This document shows, one piece after another, positions 10,669-21,575 of a stretch of DNA of 64,000 bases. The notes beneath the pieces are model-generated. The model worked only from the letters and a program-made list of their open reading frames with translations, was not told where the DNA came from and ran no database searches. Position 1 is the stretch's first letter. The number at the start of each line of letters is the position of its first letter. Source of the DNA: Gordionus sp. m RMFG-2023 (Eukaryota; Nematomorpha; Gordioida; Chordodea; Parachordodidae). Location: NCBI RefSeq assembly GCF_954871325.1, contig NC_088777.1, forward strand, positions 10,393,366-10,457,365, written 5' to 3'. A program made the translations under genes and the position numbers.

Positions 10669-11284
10669 AATTTATCTTAATAATTCCTTAATTCTATTAA
10701 AATCATTTTATTCTGCAATAACCATTCAAAATATACCAATTTTTATTTTGTATAGCTACTCTGAGTCCACCTATTTAAAAATCTATGACTTAATTATTAT
10801 TTCTGTGTAACTATCGTTTTTTGTAATCAAACCTATTTTTTATACATTGTTTTTAAAAAAAAATTTATTTTCAAAATTTTTCCTAAAAGACTGTTTTCAA
10901 AATTATTTTTAGAAACAAATATCATTATCTCCTAGTGTTCAGAATATATTTAATTTAAAATAACATTGTGATATTTGAATTTTTATTATAAAACTATTAT
11001 TTTATTTTATTTTTATCTAAATAAGGGCTAATGCAAAAATATTTATTTACTAAATCTTGCACCCCATCCATTTTTAGTACTGGCTTAAATCAAATTTTAT
11101 AATAAATTGTGATAAACATGAATAAGCTTTATTAATATATATTTTATAAATATGAGCAAAATATATAATTTATATAAACATTACAATAAACGACAAAAAA
11201 TTTTTCGTGGTTTTTTTATAATATTTTGGCAACAGAAATCGTGCCAATTTAAGTACATATCGCGTATTATAGATAAATCATTTT
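10669..11284. other. A+T-rich DNA without a supported gene
   Basis: There are short frames only, with no splice-flanked exon and no repeat structure. Confidence 0.35.
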
Positions 11285-11566
11285 TCAAAATTTCACTTTT
11301 TGACAAAGCAATGGTTCCGCTAAAATACGATTGTTTAAATCATTTAGTTTTATCCATGCTTCCATTGTAACGTATGATACAATGAGACTAATATCGACAT
11401 CGACATAATCATTTTTGAGGCATCGCATGTCTCTCAAAATAGTTATAAAGTTATCATCATTGACAATTATTAGCTGTTTTTCTATTTTGTCTTTAGCATT
11501 AATTTTTGATAATCTTGCTAAAATCCAAACTGCCTTTTCTATATTTGTAAGTTTTGAGTAGGCCAT
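11285..11566 (-). CDS. Hypothetical protein, 93 codons, unrecognised
   Basis: The frame starts at a good context (AATAAACC before ATGG) and runs to a TGA. It begins MAYSKLTNIEKAVWILARLS and is soluble, with charged helices and no signal peptide or membrane segment. I do not recognise a family. A 93-codon frame with balanced composition is unlikely by chance in DNA this rich in A+T, so it may be a small gene or one exon. Just upstream on the same strand (11690-12120) lie broken coding-like patches that could belong to it or to a dead transposon. Confidence 0.35.
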   Translation of the reverse strand: MAYSKLTNIEKAVWILARLSKINAKDKIEKQLIIVNDDNFITILRDMRCLKNDYVDVDISLIVSYVTMEAWIKLNDLNNRILAEPLLCQKVKF

Positions 11567-11689
11567 GGGTTTATTACTTTCTCCTATCTTAATATTTTCT
11601 ATGATTACGGAGATTATTTATTAGATATATTTCGGTAATTGGATATAAAAAACATTTTAATATTATTTCAACAAGAAAACAAATTATAA

Positions 11690-12120
11690 ATCTATTTTTA
11701 AGTTTTTTCTAATTTAATCGTTCCTCTCCATCTCCAATCGAAATTTTATTTATAAACGAAATGATTGTATCCATTACAGATTAATCTAAGTTTAAGTTGT
11801 AATGTTATGGAAATCTCGCTTGACAAATTATGATAGTGTAAAATTTTTTTTAAAGTATCTGAAATACGCCATATAGTGCTCTGAATAAAGTTTCTGTCAT
11901 ATAAATACTTTTAGATCCCTCCCAAGTCTTATATATAAATTATTATATTTTAGAAAATTTTCCCCTAATACTTGTCTTAATGAATCATAAAGATTATAAC
12001 TAGGAAGGGTGGAAACTGATTAAATATGATGGACCTTGGAAATATTAAAACGCCTTCTCCATACATATCTTTTTTTTCCTCGGACAACTCCGTGATCATT
12101 TGTTAATGTTTGAAGCATTT
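11690..12120 (-). pseudogene. Degenerate coding-like patches, unassigned
   Basis: Several minus-strand frames look protein-like: one starts MLQTLTNDHGVVRGKKRYVW, one reads YDSLRQVLGENFLKY, and one reads LICNGYNHFVYK with WRWRG a little further on. The N-G-Y-x-(H/Y)-x-x-Y and W-R-(W/C)-R pattern recalls FLYWCH-type or Merlin-type finger regions of transposases. The frames do not connect without stops. It may be a dead transposase or a host gene with very short introns. Confidence 0.25.
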
Positions 12121-12527
12121 TTTTAAAATACATTTTAAAGTTTTAAAATTTTGCTTCAAATAAATAAAAATTTTAACTGTTAAATATCTAATTGTAAAGT
12201 ATACCAATTGCCTCAAGGTTTTCATCAGTATTTTTACGAAGATATTATGTGAAATCATTATCGCAAATGTACAAGTGCAAATATATAACTAATGAATACT
12301 CGAATGTATTTGCATGAATATTAGCAAGAATTCATTTCCGCGAATATATTTTGGGCAAAACATTATTGTGTTTTGGGAATATATTACCACGAAAAAATTA
12401 AGACATAAGTATCCTATTTAATTTTATTAACGGGTTAGTGATTGTATTTGTATCTGGATTTTATATAGACTAGTAACCACCAGGCCCTGTCCGTACCGAG
12501 ATGTTTACACAAAATATTTATTATCTT

Positions 12528-12736
12528 AATCTAACTAGTGTTGCACGGCCCAATTTGGGGCGATTCTTCCTAGCCCATTATATAAGCCTGGAGAATTTGT
12601 TCATAGTTGGCAGAAAAGTTTAGACCTCTCTTTGCCAAATCTCGAGGCTTACATAATATTATTTTGATTAAAATCTTAATTAGACCGTTTTTAAAAATCG
12701 ACCCAAATTGGGCGGGCAAACAACACTAAATCTAAC
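12528..12736. mobile_element. TAGTGTTG-family MITE (193 bp) with 8-bp duplication
   Basis: The element spans 12536-12728. It begins TAGTGTTGCACGGCCCAATT and its other end, reversed, begins TAGTGTTGTTTGCCCGCCCA. It is flanked by AATCTAAC at 12528-12535 and 12729-12736. The 8-bp duplication and the TAGTGTTG end place it with the foldback element at 4055-10590 and with the MITE at 37125-37343. It has no coding capacity. Confidence 0.85.
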
Positions 12737-13742
12737 CACTTATTTTGCAAAATACTACTACCCCTGGTAGGCAACTGGGACCTTAGCCCCTATGTAGTTT
12801 CGGTTATATTTACGAATAAACATTTATATTTTATTTATAAATATATATTATTCTAATAAGCCCCTTTCCACTCCTCCATCTCTTAAATTTAAAAAAAAAA
12901 TATAATTATTTATGGCCCGAAGACCACTCATATAAAAAAAATTTCAATACATTTTTTATTATCACTCCCTAAAAATGTTTATTGTGCCTGCCAACCTTTT
13001 AGACAAATTAAAAGTTTTATTGATGTTTCTTTTTATACATTATTTATTTATAGAAATTTAGACGAAAAATAATTGATTTTTTAAATAAATTTTTTTATGA
13101 AAAACACATAATTAAATCAAATAATTATTTTTTCTCCTTCTTCATATAAATCACAATAAATTCTTTATTAGATTTAATACTAAGAGGAGACTTATTAATT
13201 ATTTATATAATATCTAAATTATATTTTAAATCTATTTCAGGTGATACGATTTTAATATCTAAATGGATTAAAGCGTATTATACACAATTGCGATTTTTTT
13301 TCTTTTTATCGTCCAGATTGATTAAGCAAACAAGTGAGTAAATTATTAAAATGTCAATATTCATATTTAAAAAAATAAAGTAAAAAAATCTATGTTACCT
13401 ATCCACTTATATTAAAAAGTAAACACAATACATGCCTATCCCATAAAACCTATCCTAAAATAACTAGCGAACATATTGTATCACGTAAGCAAATTAAAAT
13501 CTGAGATTGGGATGGGCATAAAAAAAGCAAATAATTTAATTTCAATTACATACATAATTTTGTAATTAGTTAAAATTACTGATCTCTTTTCTAAAAATGA
13601 TAATTAATTACTAATTACATGTAATCGTGACTTTATAGAGTAAATATAATTATATAATTACAATTCTTTTCATCTTTATTTGAAAACATAGAATAGGATT
13701 TGGTAGAACAAAACAAAGATGAAAAATCATGGGAACCTAATT
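12737..13742. other. A+T-rich DNA without a supported gene
   Basis: No coding exon, terminal repeat or array was seen. The stretch is dominated by A and T runs. Confidence 0.35.
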
Positions 13743-15985
13743 ATTGGGATTAGAGATGGGCGGGCCTAATTTTTCATTCACGACGCGCCCGCTCACGGTG
13801 GCTATAAAAAAAATTCACGCCCATTCACGCTTACCATTAAAAAAATTTCGACCCGACCCGACCCGCCCGCTCACGACAAGCAATATTTTGATTCACGCCC
13901 GTCACGCCCGTCACGCCCGAAAATTCACGGCGTTTTTAAATTTTTCAAAACTATTGCTATAATTTTACACTTTTTTTGAATTCATTCTATTTATTTCTTT
14001 AATTTCCTAATCCATATTAATAATAAAAAATAAATATAATCTATAAATCGAAATTTATTTAGTAAAAGAAGAATGCCCATCTTTTTTTATTTCAATTGTG
14101 TACGCCTTTTCTCTAACAAGAGATTGGCTACAGAAAATAACTTTTCTTTAGAAGCCGAACTTGTAGCTGACAAAATTTTACTCGATAATTTTCTCAAAAA
14201 AGGAAATGAATATCCCTGCTTCCAAAACTTCAAAATATTGTCGTTATTTATCTTATATGAATCTTTTAAGTTCATGCTCACAGCTTTCATCGGTGATGTT
14301 GATGCTTCATCAGAATCATCTAAAAATTCTCTAAAATTTTTTTTAGAATGTTCGGTCTTTTATGAGTGTAGGATGAATTAGGTAGTTGGTATTGAGTATT
14401 TAGAATATACGGTTTTTTATGAGTTTAGGATAAGTTAGGAAAGTTATAAATGATAGTTGACATCGACTTATGCATATCATCTAATTTTATATCATTTATC
14501 ATTTTTATGATTGTTTTATATATATCATTTTCTTCTTTTATTAAAAATTAAGTCTTTTGAAATTCGGATCTAGAATTAAGCCTACCTTATGTATTGGCTG
14601 CATGATAATCTTTTAAAAGAAATCTTGTTCATTTTAAGGTTTTGATTATTATTGTATCACGTTTAGAAGGTTAACAAAATTTTATTAATTTTTGTTTCCA
14701 TAGAAAAACTTCATTTATTGTGGGACGAGAATCTGCTCTCAGATTATCCGAGCATTCTTTAAATATTGATAAAAATTTATCTAACTCGCGTATGATACTG
14801 ATATTAATTGTGGCTAATCTATTTAATTTTTGCTTGCTAAACAAGTACACCTGTATTTCAGAATATGATTAACTCTGTGTATCATGATATATACAGAGTT
14901 CCATCTCGTTATTCTCGCTATTACATCTTGTTTAAGGGTGTGGCTTAGTTTGATATTAGCTGTAGATTGATTGAAATATTGTACTATTTTTTTACACCAT
15001 TTATATTTAAGGCTATTTCAGTTAAACAATTGTCAAAAATATAATGCATAATATTATTTAGTATATGGCATATACATGCTAGCGTTTCGTCATCTTTGAA
15101 TGAACTTATAAGATTTGCTCCGTTATCACTCTCAACTACATTTTAAGTAATTTTCTACTTTTGTATATTCTTTTAAAATTGAATTGACTACACTATTAAT
15201 TTTGGCGTTTTTTTCATCCATTGCCCTTGTGGCCAAAACAAATGTTTTTAAAATCCTTAATGATAATATGTCCTGTAATGGTTAAAAACTTAGATTTTTA
15301 TAGTCATCCGTCAAATATCAGTGATTATGTACAAGTAATTATTATTGATCATGCTTTTAATCTTAAATTTTATTTTATGGTATATTTTTGGACCTATAGT
15401 ATTCATGAGAGTTTTCCGGTTCACAACTTTTATATTTTGTTATCCATATGTAACACCAAAATTTATCTCTTGGCCTAGCTTTAAAATCCTTCACTTTCTG
15501 ATGCATTTAAAGATTGAAGATCTTTACAAATAAAATATAACTGACTTTTCTGTAAAAAGTTTAAGCAAAATTTAGCATAAAGTCTCGCGATAAAAAATAC
15601 CTAAACATAAAAAGAAAATAGAACTAACAAAATGATACCGGATGTTGTTTATAAAATGCGGAAGATTTATAGTTTTCATAAATTATTTTTTTTAAAAAAA
15701 GAACTAAATTAAATAAGAAAATATATAATTTAATTAAAAAATTACAAATTTATAATTATAAAATTGCAAATTTATATTTATAAAAAACAATTTTAAAATT
15801 TACATTTCCGTGATTCACGGGAAATTTATGTTCACGCCCGATCACGCCCGGGGAAAATTTTGGGAAAGCCCGTCACGCCCAGTCACGCCTTGGAATTTAA
15901 AATTTATTCACACTCACACCGTGACCCACAATGACACGATGGGTCACGCCTAATTTCACGGCCCGCGCCCACCTCTAATTGGGAT
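13743..15985 (-). mobile_element. 2.2-kb hAT transposon with exact 8-bp duplication
   Basis: The element spans 13751-15977 between two copies of ATTGGGAT (13743-13750 and 15978-15985). Its ends are TAGAGATGGGCGGGCC and, reversed, TAGAGGTGGGCGCGGGCC. Below both ends are many copies of TCACGCCCG, likely subterminal transposase-binding repeats. Inside, on the minus strand, pieces of a transposase remain: KFLTITGHIIIKDFK near 15235-15280 fits the L-T-x-H block of the catalytic core, and a C-terminal dimerisation domain lies at 14087-14290. The rest is interrupted, so the copy is not autonomous. The exact duplication shows that the ends are original. Confidence 0.9.
14087..14290 (-). pseudogene. 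hAT transposase C-terminal domain inside the 2.2-kb element
   Basis: The minus-strand frame contains NILKFWKQ, SFPFLRKLSSKIL, then TSSASKEKLFSVANLLLEKR. This matches the hATC order W-x(5-8)-F-P-x-L, L-A-x-x-I-L, S-S-A-x-x-E-x-x-F-S, then a K-R-R-x-x-L block. Ser and Lys replace the usual S-E-R spacing in part. It ends with R-T-Q-L-K at a stop. It is a fragment of the element's own transposase. Confidence 0.75.
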
Positions 15986-16701
15986 ATACTATAGTATAGG
16001 TAATTACGTTGATATTTTAAACATTATTACATATTGTATGTTATGTTTGAAACGGGTTTCACTCTAGCTCATTAATATTATGTTTGTAAATTTGATGTTA
16101 AAAAATTCAATCAAATTCTGTGTTACAATATGGATGGGTATAAAAAATTAAATATCAAAAGATGACTTAGAAAAAAAAAGTACGTAAAAAATAAATATAC
16201 AAAAAAAAATTAAAAATCAAAAGATATCTTAGAAAAAAAAAGTACGTTATAGGTAGTAATATTTTAAGCTGTTTTCTTGTAATCGACAAATAATTTTGAA
16301 TTTTATACTGATTTTAGCATCAACTTATTAAACAGGTTGTTATTTAAACATGTTCTATTATATGTATCAAGCAATTTGGAAAGCAAAATAGTCTTTCTAT
16401 AAATGCTGAAAGACAATAATATGTTATATTTCAAAAACATCTTTTAAATTGTTAAAAAAAACTTTCTAGCGTATTAATTTGATCTATTTCATTTTTTACA
16501 TAAGTATCCCAAATTTAAAATAATTAGATTCGGGTTAACTTTCAAATTTAAAAAAATTATCATGATTTTGGACTCTGGACTTTTACTTTTAGAAGTGTTT
16601 TTTGTTGAAACGCCTTCAATTATCATTAGTTAAATCAATGACATTAATTCAAACTTTCTAAGCTTAAATTCGGAGTGTTAATTAGTAGCGAAGGGCTGAG
16701 T
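15986..16701. other. A+T-rich DNA without a supported gene
   Basis: It includes a duplicated block of about 50 bp (near 16145-16190 and 16205-16250, sharing AAAAGATNNCTTAGAAAAAA and AAGTACGT). A 22-codon plus-strand frame near 16560 and a 43-codon minus-strand frame overlapping it are both too weak to call. Confidence 0.3.
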
Positions 16702-16806
16702 TTATTTTACAATTAAATTATAAGAATCTAATTCTTCTACTAAATCCGTCAATAATTCAATTATGACCTTTAAGAAATACGCAAGGAAAAATTGATACTC
16801 ATTCAT
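16702..16806 (-). CDS. Small open frame or exon, 34 codons, unrecognised
   Basis: It reads MNEYQFFLAYFLKVIIELLT and then an acidic stretch to a TAA. The composition is protein-like: an amphipathic helix then D-L-V-E-E-L-D. It could be an exon, because an AAG/GT junction lies after codon 13. No family is recognised and the length makes chance possible. Confidence 0.25.
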   Translation of the reverse strand: MNEYQFFLAYFLKVIIELLTDLVEELDSYNLIVK

Positions 16807-17304
16807 TAGCCTCCTAATTTATAGGATTTTTGGATGTCTGATTAAAAAATCCTAATAAATAAATAATTAATATTTAATATAATGTTTTAGAAAATGATTG
16901 GTGATTTGAATGTGATATAATTTGATAGTAGATTGCTCAGTGCTTGTGGTTTTACCACTGATAAGATTTACTTTCTAGTGAATGTTGCATTATTTTAGAA
17001 GGGTAATTATCACAGTTATTGTTAGTGTTCAAGATAAAAGTTAAAGAGTCAAAACCAAATTATAATTACAAATTACATGCTTGAAAATTATAATTACAAA
17101 TTACATGTTGAAAAATTATAATTATATATAATTACTAAAAAAAGGAATTGTAATAATGTAATTACTGTCCATTGATTATTAAAATACAGTTTTTAAAAAA
17201 AAATATACTCGATCTTAAATTAATAAACTTGCTTAGTTTTTCCAGGAATTCAGATTGTTTTAATATATAAAAAATGTTATAAATGAATTATTATTTTCTT
17301 TTAG

Positions 17305-17508
17305 GGAGCAATAAATCTAAGAATTGAGGAATTGGGGAATAAATCTGACGTATTGCTTCCAAATTATTTTCTCTTGTGTAGAGTAAGTAAACCAGTCAGG
17401 CTGAGATGGCAAGGGTGCATGGAGATATTTTTCAAAAGATTACGAGTTTTGCATCTAAGTGAGATTTTTGCCTTTTTGGCATTATGTAACTTACTCTGTC
17501 AAGTTTAA
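17305..17508 (+). CDS. Candidate exon of an unrecognised gene
   Basis: A strong acceptor (TTTATTTTCTTTTAG) precedes a frame starting GAINLRIEELGNKSD, then VLLPNYFLLCR. After 26 codons there is an excellent donor (AGA/GTAAGT at 17382/17383), keeping phase 0. Without splicing, the frame stays open for 67 codons to a TAA at 17506. Both readings are possible. No family is recognised. It lies just downstream of, and opposite to, the receptor-like gene at 17780-18928. Confidence 0.4.
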   Translation, partial: GAINLRIEELGNKSDVLLPNYFLLCRVSKPVRLRWQGCMEIFFKRLRVLHLSEIFAFLALCNLLCQV

Positions 17509-17779
17509 AAAATATTTTTATAGAACCCCTTCTCCCTGGAAATGTATTTTATCTGGGTATACTTAAAATAATTTAATTATCCTTTCCAACTTTCTAATAT
17601 TATCAAAATTCGACCAAACATGCTAATTTTAATATTATATGGAGAATATTTATTTTTATGATAATGAGAAGAAAAAAACAATGGTGAATAAAATAAATGA
17701 TAATCGATGATAAATATTACTGAGTTTAGCAAGTATCTAAATAATATTATCTTAAATAAAAAGGTCTAAAATTTTAACA

Positions 17780-18928
17780 TTAATTAACAAACCAAAGTGG
17801 GTATTCTTGTATCTTGTGTCTTTGCACCTGGAAATAAGTTATCAAAATCCATATGACATTGACGTAAATTTGTTCAATCAATCTCATTAAATATCCTATA
17901 AAAAAAATATTTTCAAAAATCATTTTTCGATTTATAAGCTCTAAAATGCCGAAGTAACAAAATCTTATATATAAATGAGTCCAATTTTCTATGAGGTAGC
18001 ATATAGATAAAGTCAAAAATAAGAACATGTTTTTGAAAATACAGAGACCATCCGATTCTTGAGCCTTGATTAGGGCGAATGGGTTAAAATATTGCGTATT
18101 ATTTACTGAATTTCTTCGGTGTCGAATTCGATATACCGCATGACAGATTATAATTACCATTATAGAAATTAGACATAGAGTTGGTATGATATTGAGTATG
18201 ATTTCGCGCAGCCAAAGCATGAACATGAAATTTCGGCTTCTTTTGCCTAAAGGTATATAAATTGAGAATCTTATATTCCCCATTCTTAACAAATCAAATT
18301 CGTCGGAATTTTTTGTATAAGAAATATAAGTTTCATTTTCCTTGAGAAAAGATATGGTGGATAAATTTTTTTTATTATTAAACATTGCTTTTATATTGAA
18401 CTCCTCTTGCTTCAAATCATGGTAATGGTTGTTTGATATTATTTTGTCGGATGTTTTGGGCTTGAACAAGAGCATATTATGAAGATGCAGGATTACCAAA
18501 ATAAAATAAGTTATATATTTAAATAGCTTTATGAATCTTGGCTGGCTCGTAATTTCCAAGTAATTGAGAAAGTTGATTTGACTCAGAAGTTGAAATCCGC
18601 TCAGACATATTGAGACTATCTTGTAAGATATGTTTGCTGGTATTATTATTAATGTAATGCCTATTAAATAATGTAGGAAGGAATTATTGCGATCATAATT
18701 CAAAATCTTAAAAGAGTAGAATATAAATTCTACGGCATAGACAAAATTAATGGAGGCTTCGCATATGGTGACTAACTCATTTCGACACCAAGCTATAAAC
18801 AAATCAGTTTTATACAATTTTTTCCAGGTGAATATTATGATTACAGAAATAAAAATGATAATCGTAGCTAAAGAATGGAGTGGGAAAAAATAAACAGTCA
18901 ATATATTTATCCACTTAAAAATTTTCAT
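17780..18928 (-). CDS. Divergent seven-helix receptor-like protein (rhodopsin-type GPCR plan)
   Basis: This is a single open frame of 382 codons, by far the longest intact one in the window. Hydrophobic helices fall at about 12-34, 47-74, 84-112, 136-155, 236-266, 294-320 and 340-368, which is the seven-helix plan. After helix 3, NYLEITSQPRF (122-132) resembles the (D)RYLAIxxPLRF block of rhodopsin-type receptors, with Leu-Asn in place of Asp-Arg. In helix 7, VNVIWIL (356-362) sits where NPxxY is expected, and ICYLI in helix 6 where C-W-x-P is expected. The 80-residue loop before helix 5 has sequons (NLS at 188, NET at 198). The Cys pair usual in this family is not evident. It would be a plasma-membrane receptor if functional; the ligand cannot be guessed. 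Another polytopic membrane protein is the main alternative. Confidence 0.6.
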   Translation of the reverse strand: MKIFKWINILTVYFFPLHSLATIIIFISVIIIFTWKKLYKTDLFIAWCRNELVTICEASINFVYAVEFIFYSFKILNYDRNNSFLHYLIGITLIIIPANISYKIVSICLSGFQLLSQINFLNYLEITSQPRFIKLFKYITYFILVILHLHNMLLFKPKTSDKIISNNHYHDLKQEEFNIKAMFNNKKNLSTISFLKENETYISYTKNSDEFDLLRMGNIRFSIYIPLGKRSRNFMFMLWLREIILNIIPTLCLISIMVIIICHAVYRIRHRRNSVNNTQYFNPFALIKAQESDGLCIFKNMFLFLTLSICYLIENWTHLYIRFCYFGILELINRKMIFENIFFIGYLMRLIEQIYVNVIWILITYFQVQRHKIQEYPLWFVN

Positions 18929-20149
18929 TATTTTTAAAAATATTTCAAGTTTGAATCGGTGTCTGTTTTTAAAGATAATAAATCATATCTTTGAAAAAAA
19001 ATGATGGCTAAAATAAGAGCACTTATAAAATATCTAATAATGATATTTAAAATATTAATTTAATTTAATTATATAAAGATTTAATAAATGTGATGATATA
19101 AAGGTAAAAATTACTCACAAGTAGTGATTATATTATTTTAAAAAAATTTATTGATTTATTTAATGATTTCAAAAATGAAAAAAATTCAAAATATGTCTGT
19201 GGGTCGGGTTTCCGGTGCAAGTAGATGCTACATTTGCAAATACTAGGATATCAAGATTAAAAAAATATTATCGAACTATTTCAGCCATATTAATCGAACT
19301 AGAAGATTAAAATTTTTCATCAAAAGTTAAATTTTTTAGGATAAATCGAAATTTAATTGATATGAACATTAAATATCTCAATATTGATAATAATTATTAA
19401 AGACTTACACTAAGGAATTTAAACTTAAAATCATCCACCTCACACCCTTAAATTAATTAAATTATACTGAAATTTTCGGGTATAGGCTTTTATTTCGCTC
19501 TTCTTTTTTTAGCCTATGAACATTTATATAACAGTTGTCGGATTGTTGGGCTTATGTGCAGCTTTCCCACAAACATGTAGTGGGCTCCTCATTTTTAATT
19601 TTTCATCCAACTTAATTTAACCCAGTTAAATGGAAATGAGGAATACCAAGCGGACAGTCGAACCTTCAACGATGGAAGGCATAAGCACTATATATCACGT
19701 ATCACTTAATAATTAATTTTTATTCCCTTCCTACTATATTATAAGGAATTTCAACAAAATTATTATATATCCAACCTATTTTTAAAAAATTTTTTTTAAA
19801 TTAAATATTTATTTTAAAATAACATTAATAATAATAATAATATTCATAGACATATTCCACTCAAACTATAATATAATATTATAAAAATTCATTCTATAAA
19901 AACGGAGGTGGGGCTACATGTTCCCAAAAAACATGAATAATTATATTTTAAAATGGTAATTTGTATATTTTTATTTTGTTTTAAAAAATAATATTCATTG
20001 GGTTCTGATATAAGGGAATTTATTTTGCCCCCTATATTTTTTAAAAATTTTAAAGTTCATGTCCAAGGGAAGGGATAACAATTGGTAAAAAAAAATATAA
20101 TTTGTTAATTTCGAATATTTAATTGTTTTTTTTATAACAACCGGGTCAG
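18929..20149. other. A+T-rich DNA; possible tRNA-derived SINE near 19520-19700
   Basis: On the minus strand, GAAGGTTCGACTGTCC at about 19651-19666 resembles a polymerase III B box (GGTTCGANTCC), followed by a less A+T-rich tail. No clear A box was found, so the SINE call is weak. On the plus strand an acceptor-like TTTTTTTAG precedes MNIYITVVGLLGLCAAF, a signal-peptide-like 34-codon frame at 19516-19620. It may be chance. Confidence 0.2.
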
Positions 20150-20302
20150 AATTTAGATTTTCGAAATGAAGAGATGCATGTGAAGTCCCAAATTAGTGAT
20201 TTTCCTAAAGATGAAGGCACAGAAGTTAAATCATCTGGCCTTAGATTATCATCTAATTATAAATTAGCAGGTTCCAGGATGTTTGATATTGGGCTCTCGT
20301 AA
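20150..20302 (+). CDS. Candidate terminal exon of an unrecognised gene
   Basis: After GGGTCAG at 20143-20149 a frame of 50 codons opens with NLDFRNEEMHVKSQ, continues with ISDFPKDEGTEVKSSGLRLS, and ends in TAA at 20300-20302. AATAAA, a polyadenylation signal, overlaps the stop (20301-20306). The peptide is hydrophilic and acidic, as in many disordered C-termini. No family is recognised, and the exons upstream could not be found with confidence. Confidence 0.4.
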   Translation, partial: NLDFRNEEMHVKSQISDFPKDEGTEVKSSGLRLSSNYKLAGSRMFDIGLS

Positions 20303-20984
20303 TAAAATGGCTAATAACTAAATTAATCGCTGCGTGTTTTCCATATCTGCCTTGATTATATATACAATTAAAACCATGACTTCCTTTGGAATCAACTAAT
20401 ATACTTTATATTTTATGCATATATGTGGTTGAACTATGTTACATCAATTCGATGGTCAATGGCAACTCTTAATTGTTGATCTAATAAGAGGTTACCTAGG
20501 TTTCGACTTCGTAATACTTCCAATCATTTATAATCATTAGTACAGTCAGCATTTTGTAATAGTTGAATATATTCCAAAGAGTAGTTTGATGAGAGTTATT
20601 TAAATTTTTTTTATAAATTGTGGTTCAAAAATTGATTGATGTGTTAAAACCGTGGGTAAAACAATTTTCGGTAGAACTAAAGCAAGCTGTCAAGGCCGAA
20701 TTTAAAAGGTTATCTTTAGGATTGATAAAATAAGATATAATGGCGTTATTCATAAAACGTGATGCCAAAAATGAAGAAAGAGATATAAGATTTAAACCAC
20801 CCATTTTCGAGTGTATGTGAGAAGCCCCAGTTAAAATCTTCCAATTTAGTATTTAAAATATTTTATAATTTACTTCTAAAAAAATGAAGACGATTAATAA
20901 TATTTTTTTTAAAAAAAAGGAAGAAGATTTAAAAATATATAAAATTTTTGAAGTAAATTAATATTTTTTTAAAAGAAAAAAATC
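20303..20984. other. A+T-rich DNA with weak coding-like patches
   Basis: On the minus strand near 20420-20590, SLEYIQLLQNADCTNDYK and LEVLRSRNLGNLLLDQQ are separated by one TGA. On the plus strand near 20640-20730, LIDVLKPWVKQFSVELKQ runs to a stop. Neither has good splice borders. They may be host exons or dead transposon pieces; I could not assign them. Confidence 0.2.
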
Positions 20985-21575
20985 TTTGGTATGAAGGTAT
21001 TTCTTCTAAAATATTTTCGTCCTAATAAGCTTTTTTCGCATAAACACCTCAATGTTGGAAAAACTGCTTAAAAGTGAGCCAAGAAGATTAATTTCATTTT
21101 CTTTAATGATTTGAAACCCTTGAACTTCGGGGGCATTTGAATTTAAAAGGCATATTTCAGATGGCTTTATTGAGATTAACTATGTTTAAAGAATTCAGCT
21201 CTATATAATCTATCGCTGCTAAAATATTTTTAGATGATCTGCAGATGGGGTCATCATCCGGATACCATATGTTTATGTCTAAGTTAAAAAATAGTTTTTA
21301 AAGAATAAATTAAGTTATATTTGCCTAAGCTAAATATGAGAGGACCCTAAGGGTTTCCTTCCAACGATTATCTTAGCTATTAGTCTCTTCAAAAAAGACC
21401 CTATTGCAATCGGCCGAACCCCGCCATCAAGCTTAGAGCAATTAATTCGCACCAAATATGATTTGATGAACTTGGCTAGATAAGTCTTTGTTCAAAATAT
21501 TTTCACTAAGTATTACCAATAAATTTACAAAATCCTGAATAGGAGTTTTAGGCTTAATTAAAAATTGAAAGGGGC
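20985..21575 (-). pseudogene. LINE-like reverse transcriptase remnant
   Basis: In minus-strand order: DFVNLLVILSENILNK, then an FGAN-L-I-A-L stretch, then SKLDGGVRPIAIGSFLKRLI (21385-21440), then WYPDDDPICRSSKNILAAID (about 21215-21285), then ENEINLLGSLLSSF (about 21060-21100). K-x-D-G-G-V-R-P-I-A-x-G and (W)Y-x-D-D are core motifs of non-LTR reverse transcriptases, and L-L-G-x-x-L follows the catalytic Asp pair in the same enzymes. The distance between the two motifs is about 300 bp too short, so the middle of the domain has been deleted. There are frame changes between blocks. No endonuclease or 3' tail was recognised. Confidence 0.75.

Noticed and set aside
14073-14381. 102-codon plus-strand frame
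   Set aside because: It is antisense to the hAT C-terminal domain at 14087-14290, which has clear family motifs.
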